This document shows positions 14,267 to 23,445 of a stretch of 64,000 bases of DNA, piece by piece. Positions within the stretch are counted from its first letter, which is position 1. Every line of letters starts with the position of its first letter. Position numbers and translations under genes: made by a program. The notes beneath the pieces are model-generated. The model saw only the letters and a list, made by a program, of their open reading frames with translations, searched no databases and was not told the origin of the DNA. Source of the DNA: Gordius sp. MW1 (lineage: Eukaryota; Nematomorpha; Gordioida; Gordea; Gordiidae); NCBI GenBank assembly GCA_964036665.1, contig OZ038527.1, forward strand, positions 18,498,221 through 18,562,220, given 5' to 3'.

Positions 14267-14964
14267 GATGTCTCTTCCATTTTTCAAGGGCTATCTTGAG
14301 ACGGATGGATAAACTTGAATTTAAAAAGGAATACTCTAGAAATCCCACCATACGAAAATTAATTAGGAGAGTCTCGGGTCTCCCTTTTTTGCGGTTTCAA
14401 GATGTCTTCACTGTTTGGAGAGCATGTTGGGACGACCCTTTTGTCTCCCAACATGCAAAACTACGATCTTTTTTTGATTATATTTTAAGTAGTTGGATTA
14501 GCCCCTCTGCCACATTCCCTTATTCAATGTGGCAGAGGTACGAGGCTGTTGGTCCTAGGACCAACAACCACCTCGAAGGCTACCACAATGGACTAAAGTC
14601 CTTAATTGGGCAACCGCATCCAGATATTTATACCTGTATTGCTTTTTTACTTGAAAATAATGAAAAGACTGAGATCAATCTCATGCAGATTGATCAAGGC
14701 CAGACTTTATATTCGATTAATAAATGCGTTCGCATGAAAAATGCTCACCTTAACACTTTACACGCTTTATATTCTGATACTTCGCGTTATACTGATATTT
14801 TTAATTATGTAGATAACGTCGCGAAATTGATATCTCTTGATTTTGACTCGCGATTTTGGAATTATTCTAATACTGTTATATTGCATTCGTTTGCTAATAA
14901 TGATTCGAATATTTCAGATGACAGGGACACTAGTGACTTTTCAGACACTAGTGACCCTGAATAA

Positions 14965-15540
14965 AATTTATTATTAATTTTCTTGTGAACTGTGTAGAGG
15001 TTAAAGTTAAACTGTTTCAGTGCGGTCTATCATTAATCTCTTATTTATACTAAGAGGGGCAAAGGAAGGGGGAGAAATTGGATTGGCAATGGGCAAAATC
15101 TAAGCAGGGGGTCAGAGAAACAAGTACGTTTATAACCTAAAGCAACGAAATTGACAAATTTACAAAAAAAAAGTCTAATAATCAAGTGAGATTCAGAAAA
15201 AGAACAAATATTTTTTTGATGGGAAAATGTATCTTTGAAATCAAGGTACCAAATGGTCAAAAGCTGCTGGCACAAATATTAGAATTGATTTTAGCCTCTG
15301 GCCGGGGTCCGACAAATTAAATGTAAACAGAGGTCATTACATTAGTATATATTTGGGGTTAGAAATTGTAAATGTGGGACGAGTTTCAAGGTAAGATTTA
15401 CGAAAATAAATAGCAAAGACAAAAGGTAATTAACAAGGATATTGACCTCAGTTAAGGGACAGACAAATTAGGAGTAAGCAACGGTCATCATTGATTTGCA
15501 GGGAATTTTTTAGCCATTTTTCCAATTATCCGTTATAAAG
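14965..15540. other. MULE 3' flank with degenerate duplicated sequence
   Basis: No gene is seen. Two imperfect copies of a segment (about 15290-15350 and 15440-15500) share gacaaatta followed by an aacagaggtcatt/aacggtcatcatt block, suggesting an old tandem duplication of about 150 bp. I could not find an inverted copy of the satellite or a MULE terminal inverted repeat here. Confidence 0.5.
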
Positions 15541-15554
15541 TCAATGCTAACGAT

Positions 15555-16533
15555 ATGTGGAATAACATAGCTAACACGGTACGATCAGTAGCGAGATGTG
15601 TTCTAGGAGAAGGTAAACCAGGTATACAAAAAGATAAGGAGACATGGTGGTGGAACGAAGACGTGCAACGCCGGGTCAAATTGAAAAGAAAGCTTTACAA
15701 ATTATGGTCAGGAAACAGAAATGAGGAAACACGATTGGCATATGTGAAAGCTAAAAATGAGGCAAAACGTTGTGTAGCCAAGGCTAAAACAGGTCTACGA
15801 TAATTTGAATGCCAAGTTAACCAGTAAAGAAGGGGAAAGAATGATCTACAAAATCGCAAAGACTAGGGCAAGGAACTCAAAGGATGTGGTAAACGTGAAA
15901 ACCATAAAGAGCAAAGATGGCATCACTCTAACTCTGGACCATCAAATCATAGATCGTTGGGAAGAATATTATAAAGAATTATTAAACAATTAAAATGGGT
16001 TTTCGGACCACTGCGAAAGCAAGAACTATGAATATGACCCAGAGTTAGAAGTGACAGAAGAAGAGCTTGATAAGGTGCTCAAAAAGATGACCATGGGTAG
16101 AGCGGTGGGACCTGATAATATACCTATGGAAGCTTTCAAAATGCTAGGACCCTTAGGTGTACATCTACTTGCAAAGCTGTTTAACAAAATACTTGCAAGT
16201 GGTATGGTGCCTGATGAGTGGAGGGAAAGCTATGTTATATCTATCTATAAAATGAAGGGAGATGTACAAGAATGCAACGACTATCGAGGGATAAAGTTAA
16301 CGAGCCACGTAATGAAGGTGTGGGAAAAGGTTATAGAAGCTAGACTCCGAAAAATAATATCAATAGATGAACGACAATTTGGGTTCATGCCTGGAAAGTC
16401 GACTTCAGATGCAATACATGGTCTTAGGAGACTTATGGAAGTATATAAGGAAAAACAAAAGGATCTTCATATGTGTTTTATCGATCTTGAGAAAGCTTTC
16501 GATAAAGTGGCCAAGGCAGTTGATATGGGATAG
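15555..16533 (+). pseudogene. RTE-like reverse transcriptase ORF, 5' part
   Basis: Three successive open stretches (15555-15803, 15805-15993, 16051-16533) are separated by frameshifts or stops. The first carries the KETWWWNEDVQ linker motif typical of RTE-type ORFs. The third has classical RT finger motifs: GRAVGPDNIPMEAFK, a P-x2-W-R segment, DYRGIKLTSHVMKVWEKVIE, RQFGFMPGKSTSDAI and FIDLEKAFDKV, which carries the first catalytic Asp region. Just before the hAT insertion the codons run into a stop at GGATAG. The 3' half resumes in a frame implying one extra G before the insertion, so this ORF was probably already broken. Confidence 0.82.
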
Positions 16534-16534
16534 C

Positions 16535-17680
16535 CAGGGGTTTGTCCCGAACCCGAACCCGTGAACCCGAACCGGGTAAAACCCGATGATTTACAGAACC
16601 CGAACCCAAACCCGAACCCATTTTTAAAAATACCCTTAAAACCCGAACCCGAACCCGATAAATACAAAAAAGGGTTCGGGTTCGGGTTTTTAATTCAAAA
16701 ATACATTGTGAATTGAATATCTCAGTTTTCTCTTTCATGACAATGTAACGAAACGAAGAAAACCATATGATTTTAATTTCAATATTTTTATGTTTCCGGC
16801 ATTTTTCATTCATTAATCAATACTAATTATCTCAAGAATTAGTTGTAAGTATTATATATATAATTGATATATATTAGTTATGGTATATAGTCTAAAATGG
16901 TGAGGGAAAATAACCCCATTAAGAAATATTATAAAATATCTCCATTATCAAATTATTCAGAATGCCTTGCCATAGATTGTGGTAAAAAAATGAAAGGGAC
17001 ACATTTAACCAATCTTGAAAAACATTTAGAAAGATTTCATTCAACTCTCTTTGACAAATATAAAGAAGAAAAGAAGGCACTTTGTATTTCTCCTTCTCCG
17101 AAAAAACTCAAATCCAATCAAGAGTCAACTTTAGACAATATATTTGAAAAATTGACAATCAAAGTGGAGATTACAGAGAAACAAATATATGAAGGACTTA
17201 TTGAGATGGTAACATTAAATGGGAGACCATTTACTTGTGTAGATGATAGTGGGTTTAGAAAGATTCTTAACCCTATTCTCAAGGGTATGAATAAAGAAAT
17301 ATGCATTATTACAAATATAATTCGGAAAAAGGTTATGGAGACTGCTTATAAAATCAGGGAAGGTATGAAAAATGAAATAAAGGGGAGACTTGTTTCTCTA
17401 AAGATTGATGCTGTAACAAGATTGGAAATACATATGCACTGAAATAATTGGCATGTGAATTTAATTAGGTGCTATTTAAAAATTAAGTTAACTATTCAAT
17501 AATTTTTTGAAGGTAAAAATGTATTATTAGTATAATAAAATTTCTTGAACCCGAACCTGTACCCGAACCCGAACCCAATTCCTTAAACCGAACACGAACC
17601 CGAACCCGAACCCAATTCCTTAAACCGAACACGAACCCGAACACGAACCCGATTTTTTTTGGGGCGGGTTCAAACCCCTG
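16535..17680 (+). mobile_element. hAT-superfamily element with 8-bp TSD, internally deleted
   Basis: The ends are perfect 10-bp inverted repeats, CAGGGGTTTG at the left and CAAACCCCTG at the right. The element is flanked by an exact 8-bp duplication gggatagc (16527-16534 and 17681-17688). Both subterminal regions are packed with cccgaaccc-type hexamer repeats in inverted orientation (about 16548-16685 and 17547-17652). The 8-bp TSD and CAGGG end are hallmarks of the hAT superfamily. At 1146 bp it is too short for a full transposase and holds only an N-terminal fragment, so it is a non-autonomous internal-deletion derivative. Confidence 0.93.
16897..17442 (+). CDS. BED-finger N-terminal fragment of hAT transposase (181 aa)
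   Basis: An uninterrupted 181-aa ORF sits centrally in the hAT element. Residues about 23-50 form a BED-type zinc finger: Cys pair C-x4-C in ECLAIDC, then H-x4-H in HLERFH, on a Lys-rich background. A short linker (SPSPKKLKSNQEST) leads to the helical DNA-binding and dimerisation region seen before the RNase H fold in hAT transposases (GRPFTCVDDSGFRKIL through IREGMKNEIKGRL). It stops right after LKIDAVTRLE, where the first catalytic Asp strand begins, so the catalytic core and C-terminal dimerisation domain are gone. Known BED-only products can act as repressors or be co-opted; whether this one is expressed is unknown. Its intactness inside a dead LINE suggests the insertion is fairly recent. 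Confidence 0.75.
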   Translation: MVRENNPIKKYYKISPLSNYSECLAIDCGKKMKGTHLTNLEKHLERFHSTLFDKYKEEKKALCISPSPKKLKSNQESTLDNIFEKLTIKVEITEKQIYEGLIEMVTLNGRPFTCVDDSGFRKILNPILKGMNKEICIITNIIRKKVMETAYKIREGMKNEIKGRLVSLKIDAVTRLEIHMH

Positions 17681-17688
17681 GGGATAGC

Positions 17689-18430
17689 CTGAGTTCCAAT
17701 GGTGTACCTGAGGCTTATATAATGTTAATAAAGGATATGTATAGAAACGCCGAGATAAAACGGAATATGTATGCTTGGAGTCGGGGAATGAATACAAAGA
17801 AACACACTTGCAAATCGATGACTTGTGTTTAAGCAGCAGGAAAGAATTCAAATATCTTGGTTCTAGGGTACAATGTGATGGAGGTGTGGAAAACGAAATT
17901 AAGGCAAGAATAAACGCAGCCTGGCTAAAATTCAGGGAGTTGAGTGGCGTGCTATGTGACAAGCACATACCACTCAAATTGAAAGGACGGTTATATAACA
18001 CCGTTATTGTACCCACGGTATTGTATGGAGCGGAAAGCTGGGAAATAAAGGCAAAAAAGGAGCAAAGCTTGGCTACAATGGAGATGCGAATGTTGAGATG
18101 GATCTTGGGAATAAGCAAAAAGGATCATATAAGGAATCAAGACATAAGGAACAAACTAAATGTAGTTCCGATTCAGAGAAAGTTGGTGGTAAGAAGATTG
18201 AGATGGTATGGCCATTTGGAGAGACGGGAGGAAAGTCACTTGGCAAATCGTATAAAGAAAGTGCGAATCGAAGGTAAGCGAAAGAGAGGGAGGCCTAAAC
18301 TGACATGGAAGCATAAAATTGATATGGACTTGAGAAGGTACGAGCTAAAGCGAAGCTGGTGTAAGTGCAGGAATACATGGAGAACCTACTTAAAGGAGCT
18401 GGCCACTAAATGTGACAAACAGCTATAGGA
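17689..18430 (+). pseudogene. RTE-like reverse transcriptase ORF, 3' part
   Basis: Continuation of the RTE ORF after the hAT insertion. An NGVPEAYIMLIKDMYRNAE segment (17691-17755) is typical of RTE palm sequence. A deletion then removes the ADD box and joins, in another frame, to a thumb/C-terminal stretch (17775-18428). That stretch carries KEFKYLGSRVQCDGG, VENEIKARINAAW, VLYGAESW and MEMRMLRWILG, motifs shared by RTE-like C-termini, then RIKKVRIEGKRKRGRPKLTW near the end. It stops at 18426-18428. Confidence 0.82.
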
Positions 18431-18479
18431 AAAAAAGGTCATACGTAGACAAATCGCCAAAAGGAATTTATACATAACG

Positions 18480-20476
18480 GTAATCAATCGCGCCCATAAG
18501 CCTTAATGGAATTTGACCTCGGGCGAGGCCGAAAAACTTAAAACAACACATTAATTAGCTGATCTTTTTGTGAAAGCAAAAAAATTTTTTAAAGAAGCAT
18601 AAGTCCACAGCCATAAATTGCGAATTGGACAGGAGAGGCGAATACAAGACAATGCAATTAATTTACGCATTCCTAAAAACTAGTCCCTAACATTTAGCAT
18701 TTCATCATGTTTTTATTCGATTTTTTTTACCGAATTTGTCCAGAGAAATCAGCTTGATGTGAATGGATTATCAGCAAGTTTTGGGCTGATGAGCCACTAA
18801 CCCCCCGAAGCAAACTCACGTTAACAAACCAAGTCAAACGTGATTTCCAAAATTAACACAATTTTATCATAAAGTATAACGTTGTTACGGTGTTCCCCGT
18901 ATCTCAAATTGTAAAATCACTTAATGTTTGTCATATTTAACAACATTTATATCTTTGATAAACAGAAAAAATTATAAAGTTCACTTGTTTCTATAAAATA
19001 AACATTAATTATAATAAAGTTTAATCATTGTAATTAAAATCTGGCAAATTTATTTAATCTCACTCACTTAAATCAATGATAAAAGTCAATGTTGAAAATT
19101 AAAATTAAGAGTTTCATATAAAAAAATTTCAAGTTTTATTTTACTTAGGAATTTTAGTATTTGGACATTGGTTAATGTGTTATAATATCATTACCTTATG
19201 ACCTTTGTTTAAATTAGTAACACATACATATAGACCTAAAATATTATTTTTATTCTTAAAATTAAACTATTGTCCTTTTTTATAGCAATGCCATGTATAT
19301 CTCTATTTTTCATATTGTTTATATTTTTTAAATTATAAGGCTAATGTCCATTTAATACCAATTTATTTATCAATATTAGAAAATAGAAAAGGCAACAATT
19401 ACTATAAAATTTATTTGATAGCAATAATATGCAAATCATAAAAATCTATGTTTTATCAATATTATCCCAGAGATGTTTCAATACTAATCTATTTGTCAAC
19501 AAATAATATATAGTATAATTATAAGAAAGTTTACATATTTAGATAATGTAATTAAATCCAAAAATCTATATTAATCAGATGTAAAATTTTCAATTTATAA
19601 TTAATTTGCTAATATCCAACTATATATAAGTATCATTAACTTATGCATTTTGGTATAAAGTAAATATATATTAGTCTATAACAAGCCATAATTGTAATAC
19701 AAATGTAAATGTATTTATATACAAAATGCAAAATTAATTTAAAACATAGTCATTATTCTACTGTTGTTTAATAACATTATAAGTACACATAGATATATGA
19801 TAATCATTATAATAAAATTAACTGTATAGTGACCTATTACTTAAAAATAATAACATATGACTTATCATTTAAAATACGTAAGCTTATAAAAGGTCGTGTG
19901 CACCTTAATCTCTATAAGTATTCATTAGTTTATGTGCAAATAACTACAAATTAAAAGCCTATGCATATGTTATTTATTTTTTTATTAATAGCTTTATATT
20001 TAGTAATTTTTTAATACATTACAATTTTGCCATTTAAATTATAGTTTTTAGTTTTTGTGTCTAGTTTGTTACAGTCATTGGCATTGTGGATGATTGGCAT
20101 TGTGAATGGGATTCGTCATAATCTTACAAATAAATTTTTTTTTGCAATTGCGTCTTACAAATGGTAAAATATATTTTACGCTTTTAAATTATACATTTTA
20201 TTTCGCTTTGCAGTCGCACAGATGTTAAGTGCCTCTACTATAATGCAGATGATTATATTTTTATATTATAATTTTCAATTATTACTATTAATTAATTTTA
20301 ACTAAAAAAATTTAAATCTTATAATTCATTATGTGTTTGCAAAATTACGCTGTTTTTTTAATGCAAAAATACTCATATTCAATATAAGATGTTAATTATC
20401 ACGTTCAAAATTAGGTTATAAATTATGAGTACGCGGTTAGATATAGTATTTGATAATTATTCAAAAAATCGTATCC
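18480..20476. other. AT-rich intergenic DNA, nothing recognised
   Basis: About 2 kb with very low GC, no ORF above about 60 aa that looks coding, and no tandem or inverted repeat that I could define. Likely old, decayed sequence. Confidence 0.6.
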
Positions 20477-21762
20477 CCATGATTTAAAACACAAATTATG
20501 TTTAATAATGGAGGGCGATAATTTATTTCTTCGATCAGTTAAGATATTCCCAGGTAGTGAAAATACTCGTTTGCCAAACATGGACGATGGTGGCTGTGCC
20601 AAAAAATTCCCGGGCCATTTTGTTTAACTCTGGAAATCTATTCCCATTTGATTGCCACCCTTCTAACACCGTATTAGACATAATCGGGATTTCTCATTCA
20701 TACTCCTCCAGTTCACCGACATTCGCCCATAGAGACATAATTTCACTAAATATAATTAAAACATTTTAAGATTATTAAACATACCTTCGTAAATCATTCA
20801 AAATGCAACAACATAGTCATTACATTCATCGGCTTCCACATAAGAACACCTTATACTCAACATGAAATTAGTGTAATTGCACAAGTTTATTAAAATTTTC
20901 TAAAAAATACTATTTTTAAATTAGACTACCTGGAATCTTGATGAAAGAAGGCATTAGTTGAATCTTGACCCTTGTGTCTAGGTATGCGGCAACATAAAAA
21001 TTGAATTATTTAAATTTTGGTAGATATATTTTGCGCGCATGGCCGTGCACGCATCCCTAAACAAAACATCATTTATGTCAATTTTATTTTTAAACTTTTT
21101 ATAAAGATCGATATAGATCAAGGCCATCCCGATAGAGGTTTTATTTTCATACACTATAATATTTATAATATTATGAAAGGGCCTGAGAAAAATTTTAATT
21201 ATAATCATAGTGTCCATTTCGTCGTTGTTTATGCGTAAGCCTTCAGTAGGGCTACACAATGAATTCCTTTTATCAATATTCTAGAAAATTATCTATTTAA
21301 ATGTTACGTTATAAAAATAAATACTTTATTTATGGCACTAAGCATGAAATAAGTGCTATTCCACCGCGTCGAAACATCTAGTATTACCGGGCCACCAATT
21401 TCTTTAAAAATTTGTAAAAATAGAGGAGAATTGTGAAGTTTCCTCACGAAGGAATTCACCTTTTTAAAATGGGGGGAGAAATGAATTAGTGCCACTTGGA
21501 CGCTAATGTTAATAGAATGGACTAATGGATGTATTTTGATAGTTTGTTTTAAAATTTTGTGTTAGCTCATTTGAAGCTTTAACTATATTAGCCCCATTAT
21601 TATGGATAAAATATTGTCGGCTATTTGATGATTTTTCAATGAATTATACAATGCCTCAACCATATCCACCGACGAGTGCGGATGAGGAAAATCGATGAAA
21701 TCTAAAAACAAATTCTTTAAGGACCAACTTGAATCAATATAGTGTATTGTAATGGCACAATA
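20477..21762 (-). pseudogene. hAT transposase pseudogene, copy 1
   Basis: Reading leftwards, the pieces match copy 2 (23446-25870) in order. They are a HYIDSSW-type strand (about 21750-21690), NSFVRKLHNSPLFLQIFKE and STRWNSTYFMLSAINKVF (21440-21310), then ENKTSIGMALIYIDLYKK through CTAMRAKYIYQNLNN (21170-20995), and a C-terminal dimerisation region with its stop region near 20500. Many frameshifts are present. A 27-nt GT-AG gap (about 21281-21307) between INKVFIFIT and the next block looks like a micro-intron, and copy 2 has a gap at the same place. The 5' end of the gene is lost at about 21765, where another repeat begins. Confidence 0.78.
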
Positions 21763-21780
21763 TGTTAATTTGTTTATTTG

Positions 21781-22490
21781 CTACAACCATAGCCTAAGTT
21801 GTAGCAAATATTTCGCCCCATTTCCATTAAGCGTAACGAGCACATGCTGCTTAATAGCCCGAAGCACTGGCAGATTAAAATGGCTGCTGGTTGGGTGAGA
21901 TATAAGCCGGGCATTTAGCAGAGTGGACTGAAACAAACCTAGTATCGGGCAGGGTTGTTTGAAATTATCCATGGTTTTTAGCAAATTTAATTATAGTGTC
22001 CTAGTATAGTGGGCAGCTGGCATATAATGCTAAATGTCGCTTTTAGGGCTAAACTAAATAGATGGGCTAAGGTGTCATAAATTTATTTTGGTGTAAATCA
22101 ATTAATTTTGTAATTTTACTTTGGTGACAATTGTCATAATTGTCTTTTTTGCTTATTAAATTTTTTAAACGAAATCTATGGGTAAAGGTAGTGTTGTTAA
22201 TATGCCAAAATGCTAAAACCATAACCTATGGTAGTAGCATACATCTCGCCCATTACCATCATCATAACCAGCACCATGCTGCTTAATAACCCGGTTGCTA
22301 GCATGGCAGATTAAAGTTGGCATGGTTGCTGGTTGAGAGAGATGTAACTAACCGGGCATTTGGCAGATTGGATTGATATAAACCGTGGTATCGAGCAGGG
22401 TTGTTTTAAACTAAACATGGTTTTTAGCAAATTTAATTTTAGCTTACTATTAGAGTTGGCAGCTGCCCTATAATGCTAATCAATATTTTT
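21781..22490 (+). repeat. Dispersed repeat family, two tandem copies
   Basis: Copies at about 21781-22025 and 22213-22490 share, in order: an accata.cctatg/aagttg start, a cgccc..ttaccat segment, atgctgcttaata, a ctggttg block, ccgggcattt, atcgggcagggttgtt, atggtttttagcaaattt, and a ggcagctg...tataatgcta end. A third, reverse-orientation copy is at about 32600-33080. The spacer between the copies holds the gacaattgtc palindrome. No coding capacity; probably a non-autonomous element. Confidence 0.75.
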
Positions 22491-22544
22491 CAATCAAATA
22501 TTAATCCTAAAAGGTGATAAAAAAAATTAAAATATATTATAAAT

Positions 22545-22750
22545 AACTTTGCCCCCCTACCTTTATTTGTCCCGTTGTTTTGCCCCCCCCCCCTATTTTT
22601 TACCCTCTTTCTCACCAGAGGGGAGGGGGTGTTTTGCTCCCCCCTTATTTTTTCCCTCTTTCTCACCAGAGAGGGGGGGGGGGGGGGTGTTTTGATCCCG
22701 CCCCCCCCCCCTTATTTTTTACCCTCTTTCTCACCAGAGGGAGGGATTTA
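22545..22750 (+). repeat. Tandem repeat of about 70 bp with poly(C)/poly(G) runs
   Basis: Three adjacent units each contain a C-run, a tattttt(t)accctctttctcaccagag core and a G-run followed by tgttttg. The run lengths vary between units, as expected for slippage. The long G- and C-tracts could form G-quadruplex or hairpin structures. The open frame across the array is Pro/Gly-rich low complexity, not a gene. Confidence 0.8.
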
Positions 22751-23031
22751 AAAAATTTATATTCAAATAAATGACAAAATGCTCGTTATAATGGTTTTAA
22801 AAATTACAGGAACTTATGGCTGAAGCGTTGCAATTAACATTATTTATAAATGACTTAAAATAATTAAAAAATAATTTTATCATATATAAGCAACTGTCTC
22901 TCCCTGTCCCTCAGTGGTCACCCCTTTAAATATTTTCCACCACTTTGGCTAAAACTTTATTTTGATATTTCAAAAGTGGCAATCTTAAATCATTGACTAA
23001 AATTTTAATCAAATGTATGATGACATTAATG

Positions 23032-23215
23032 AGAATGAGACTAGTTATATTTTTTCTATTGTTTTTAAAAACTCATTCCCCCCCCCCTCCTACCTTTATC
23101 TTATCCATTACATGAGATTGAATTGAGAATGAGACTAGCTAGTAGCTAGCTAGACTACGACTAGTTATATTTTTTCCTATTGTTTTAAAAACTCCTTCCC
23201 CCCTCTCCTACTTCA
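23032..23215 (+). repeat. Direct duplication of about 95 bp
   Basis: Two copies beginning gagaatgagactagttatatt and gctagactacgactagttatatt continue through ttttaaaaactc.ttcccccc and tacttt/ttcatctta. Copies start near 23032 and 23140. Nothing else is recognised between 22760 and 23445. Confidence 0.65.
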
Positions 23216-23445
23216 TCTCATACCATGCACTGCACAATGATGGCAACATGCTGAGAGATGGAATTGGAAGTAATTTAATAAATATTGCAATAAAGCCCTG
23301 CCCTACCCATACTCTCATTTTACGTGATCTCTCCCCCGACTTTATTGTAAAAATTTTATATTTTCAGTTTTAACATAAACACTCAACGCGATCGCGATAA
23401 AAGCCTTCGATCTTGAAATAATAATTAATTTGACAATTTTTTTAT

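Larger units (their letters stand above)
13313..14964 (+). pseudogene. MULE (Mutator-like) transposase with FLYWCH-type finger, two micro-introns, one frameshift
   Basis: Cut-and-paste DNA transposase. A FLYWCH-like zinc finger (about 13410-13575; C-x4-C in CRNSSC and the H-x-H of QHNHLP) precedes a MULE catalytic domain. The first Asp is in MDGTFK (13927 on), the second in QIDFERSAKSAL (about 14160), a GCLFHF motif spans the second intron, and the likely Glu is in NNHLEGYHNGL (about 14560). Introns at 13969-14010 (42 nt) and 14231-14266 (36 nt) are GT-AG, and their removal joins FHQ to LYTIH and VVKG to CLFHF in frame, as expected for the family. The 5' exon is in a different frame from MDGTFK, so there is a frameshift at about 13870-13900. 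No ATG precedes the finger: the open frame starts at a TTG inside the last satellite monomer. The true N-terminus is therefore lost or lies in an unseen exon. The C-terminal tail is Ser/Asp-rich (SDDRDTSDFSD) and ends at TAA 14962. Confidence 0.88.
15540..18475 (+). mobile_element. RTE-like non-LTR retrotransposon, 5'-truncated, interrupted by hAT
   Basis: This LINE copy contains the linker and RT part of the ORF in two pieces, 15540-16534 and 17689-18430, separated by a hAT element at 16535-17680. The endonuclease domain is absent, so the copy is 5'-truncated. Past the stop at 18428 about 50 bp of 3' UTR-like sequence follow, without a clear poly(A). Much of the palm domain, including the F/YADD box, is missing between about 17757 and 17780. 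The copy is therefore long dead, and its deletion is independent of the hAT insertion. Confidence 0.85.

Noticed and set aside
15045..15275. Terminal inverted repeat of the MULE matching the satellite
   Set aside because: I looked for a reverse-complement satellite monomer downstream of the transposase and found none.
16467..16813. Gly/Ser- and Arg/Val-rich minus-strand ORFs
   Set aside because: Translation of the hexamer array at the hAT left end; low complexity, not a protein.
17492..18118. 208-aa minus-strand ORF over the hAT end and RTE C-terminus
   Set aside because: It crosses the transposon border and is antisense to recognisable RT motifs; its Arg/Val-rich part is the cccgaaccc array.
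22580..22774. Pro/Gly-rich 64-aa ORF
   Set aside because: Read-through of C/G-run tandem repeats.
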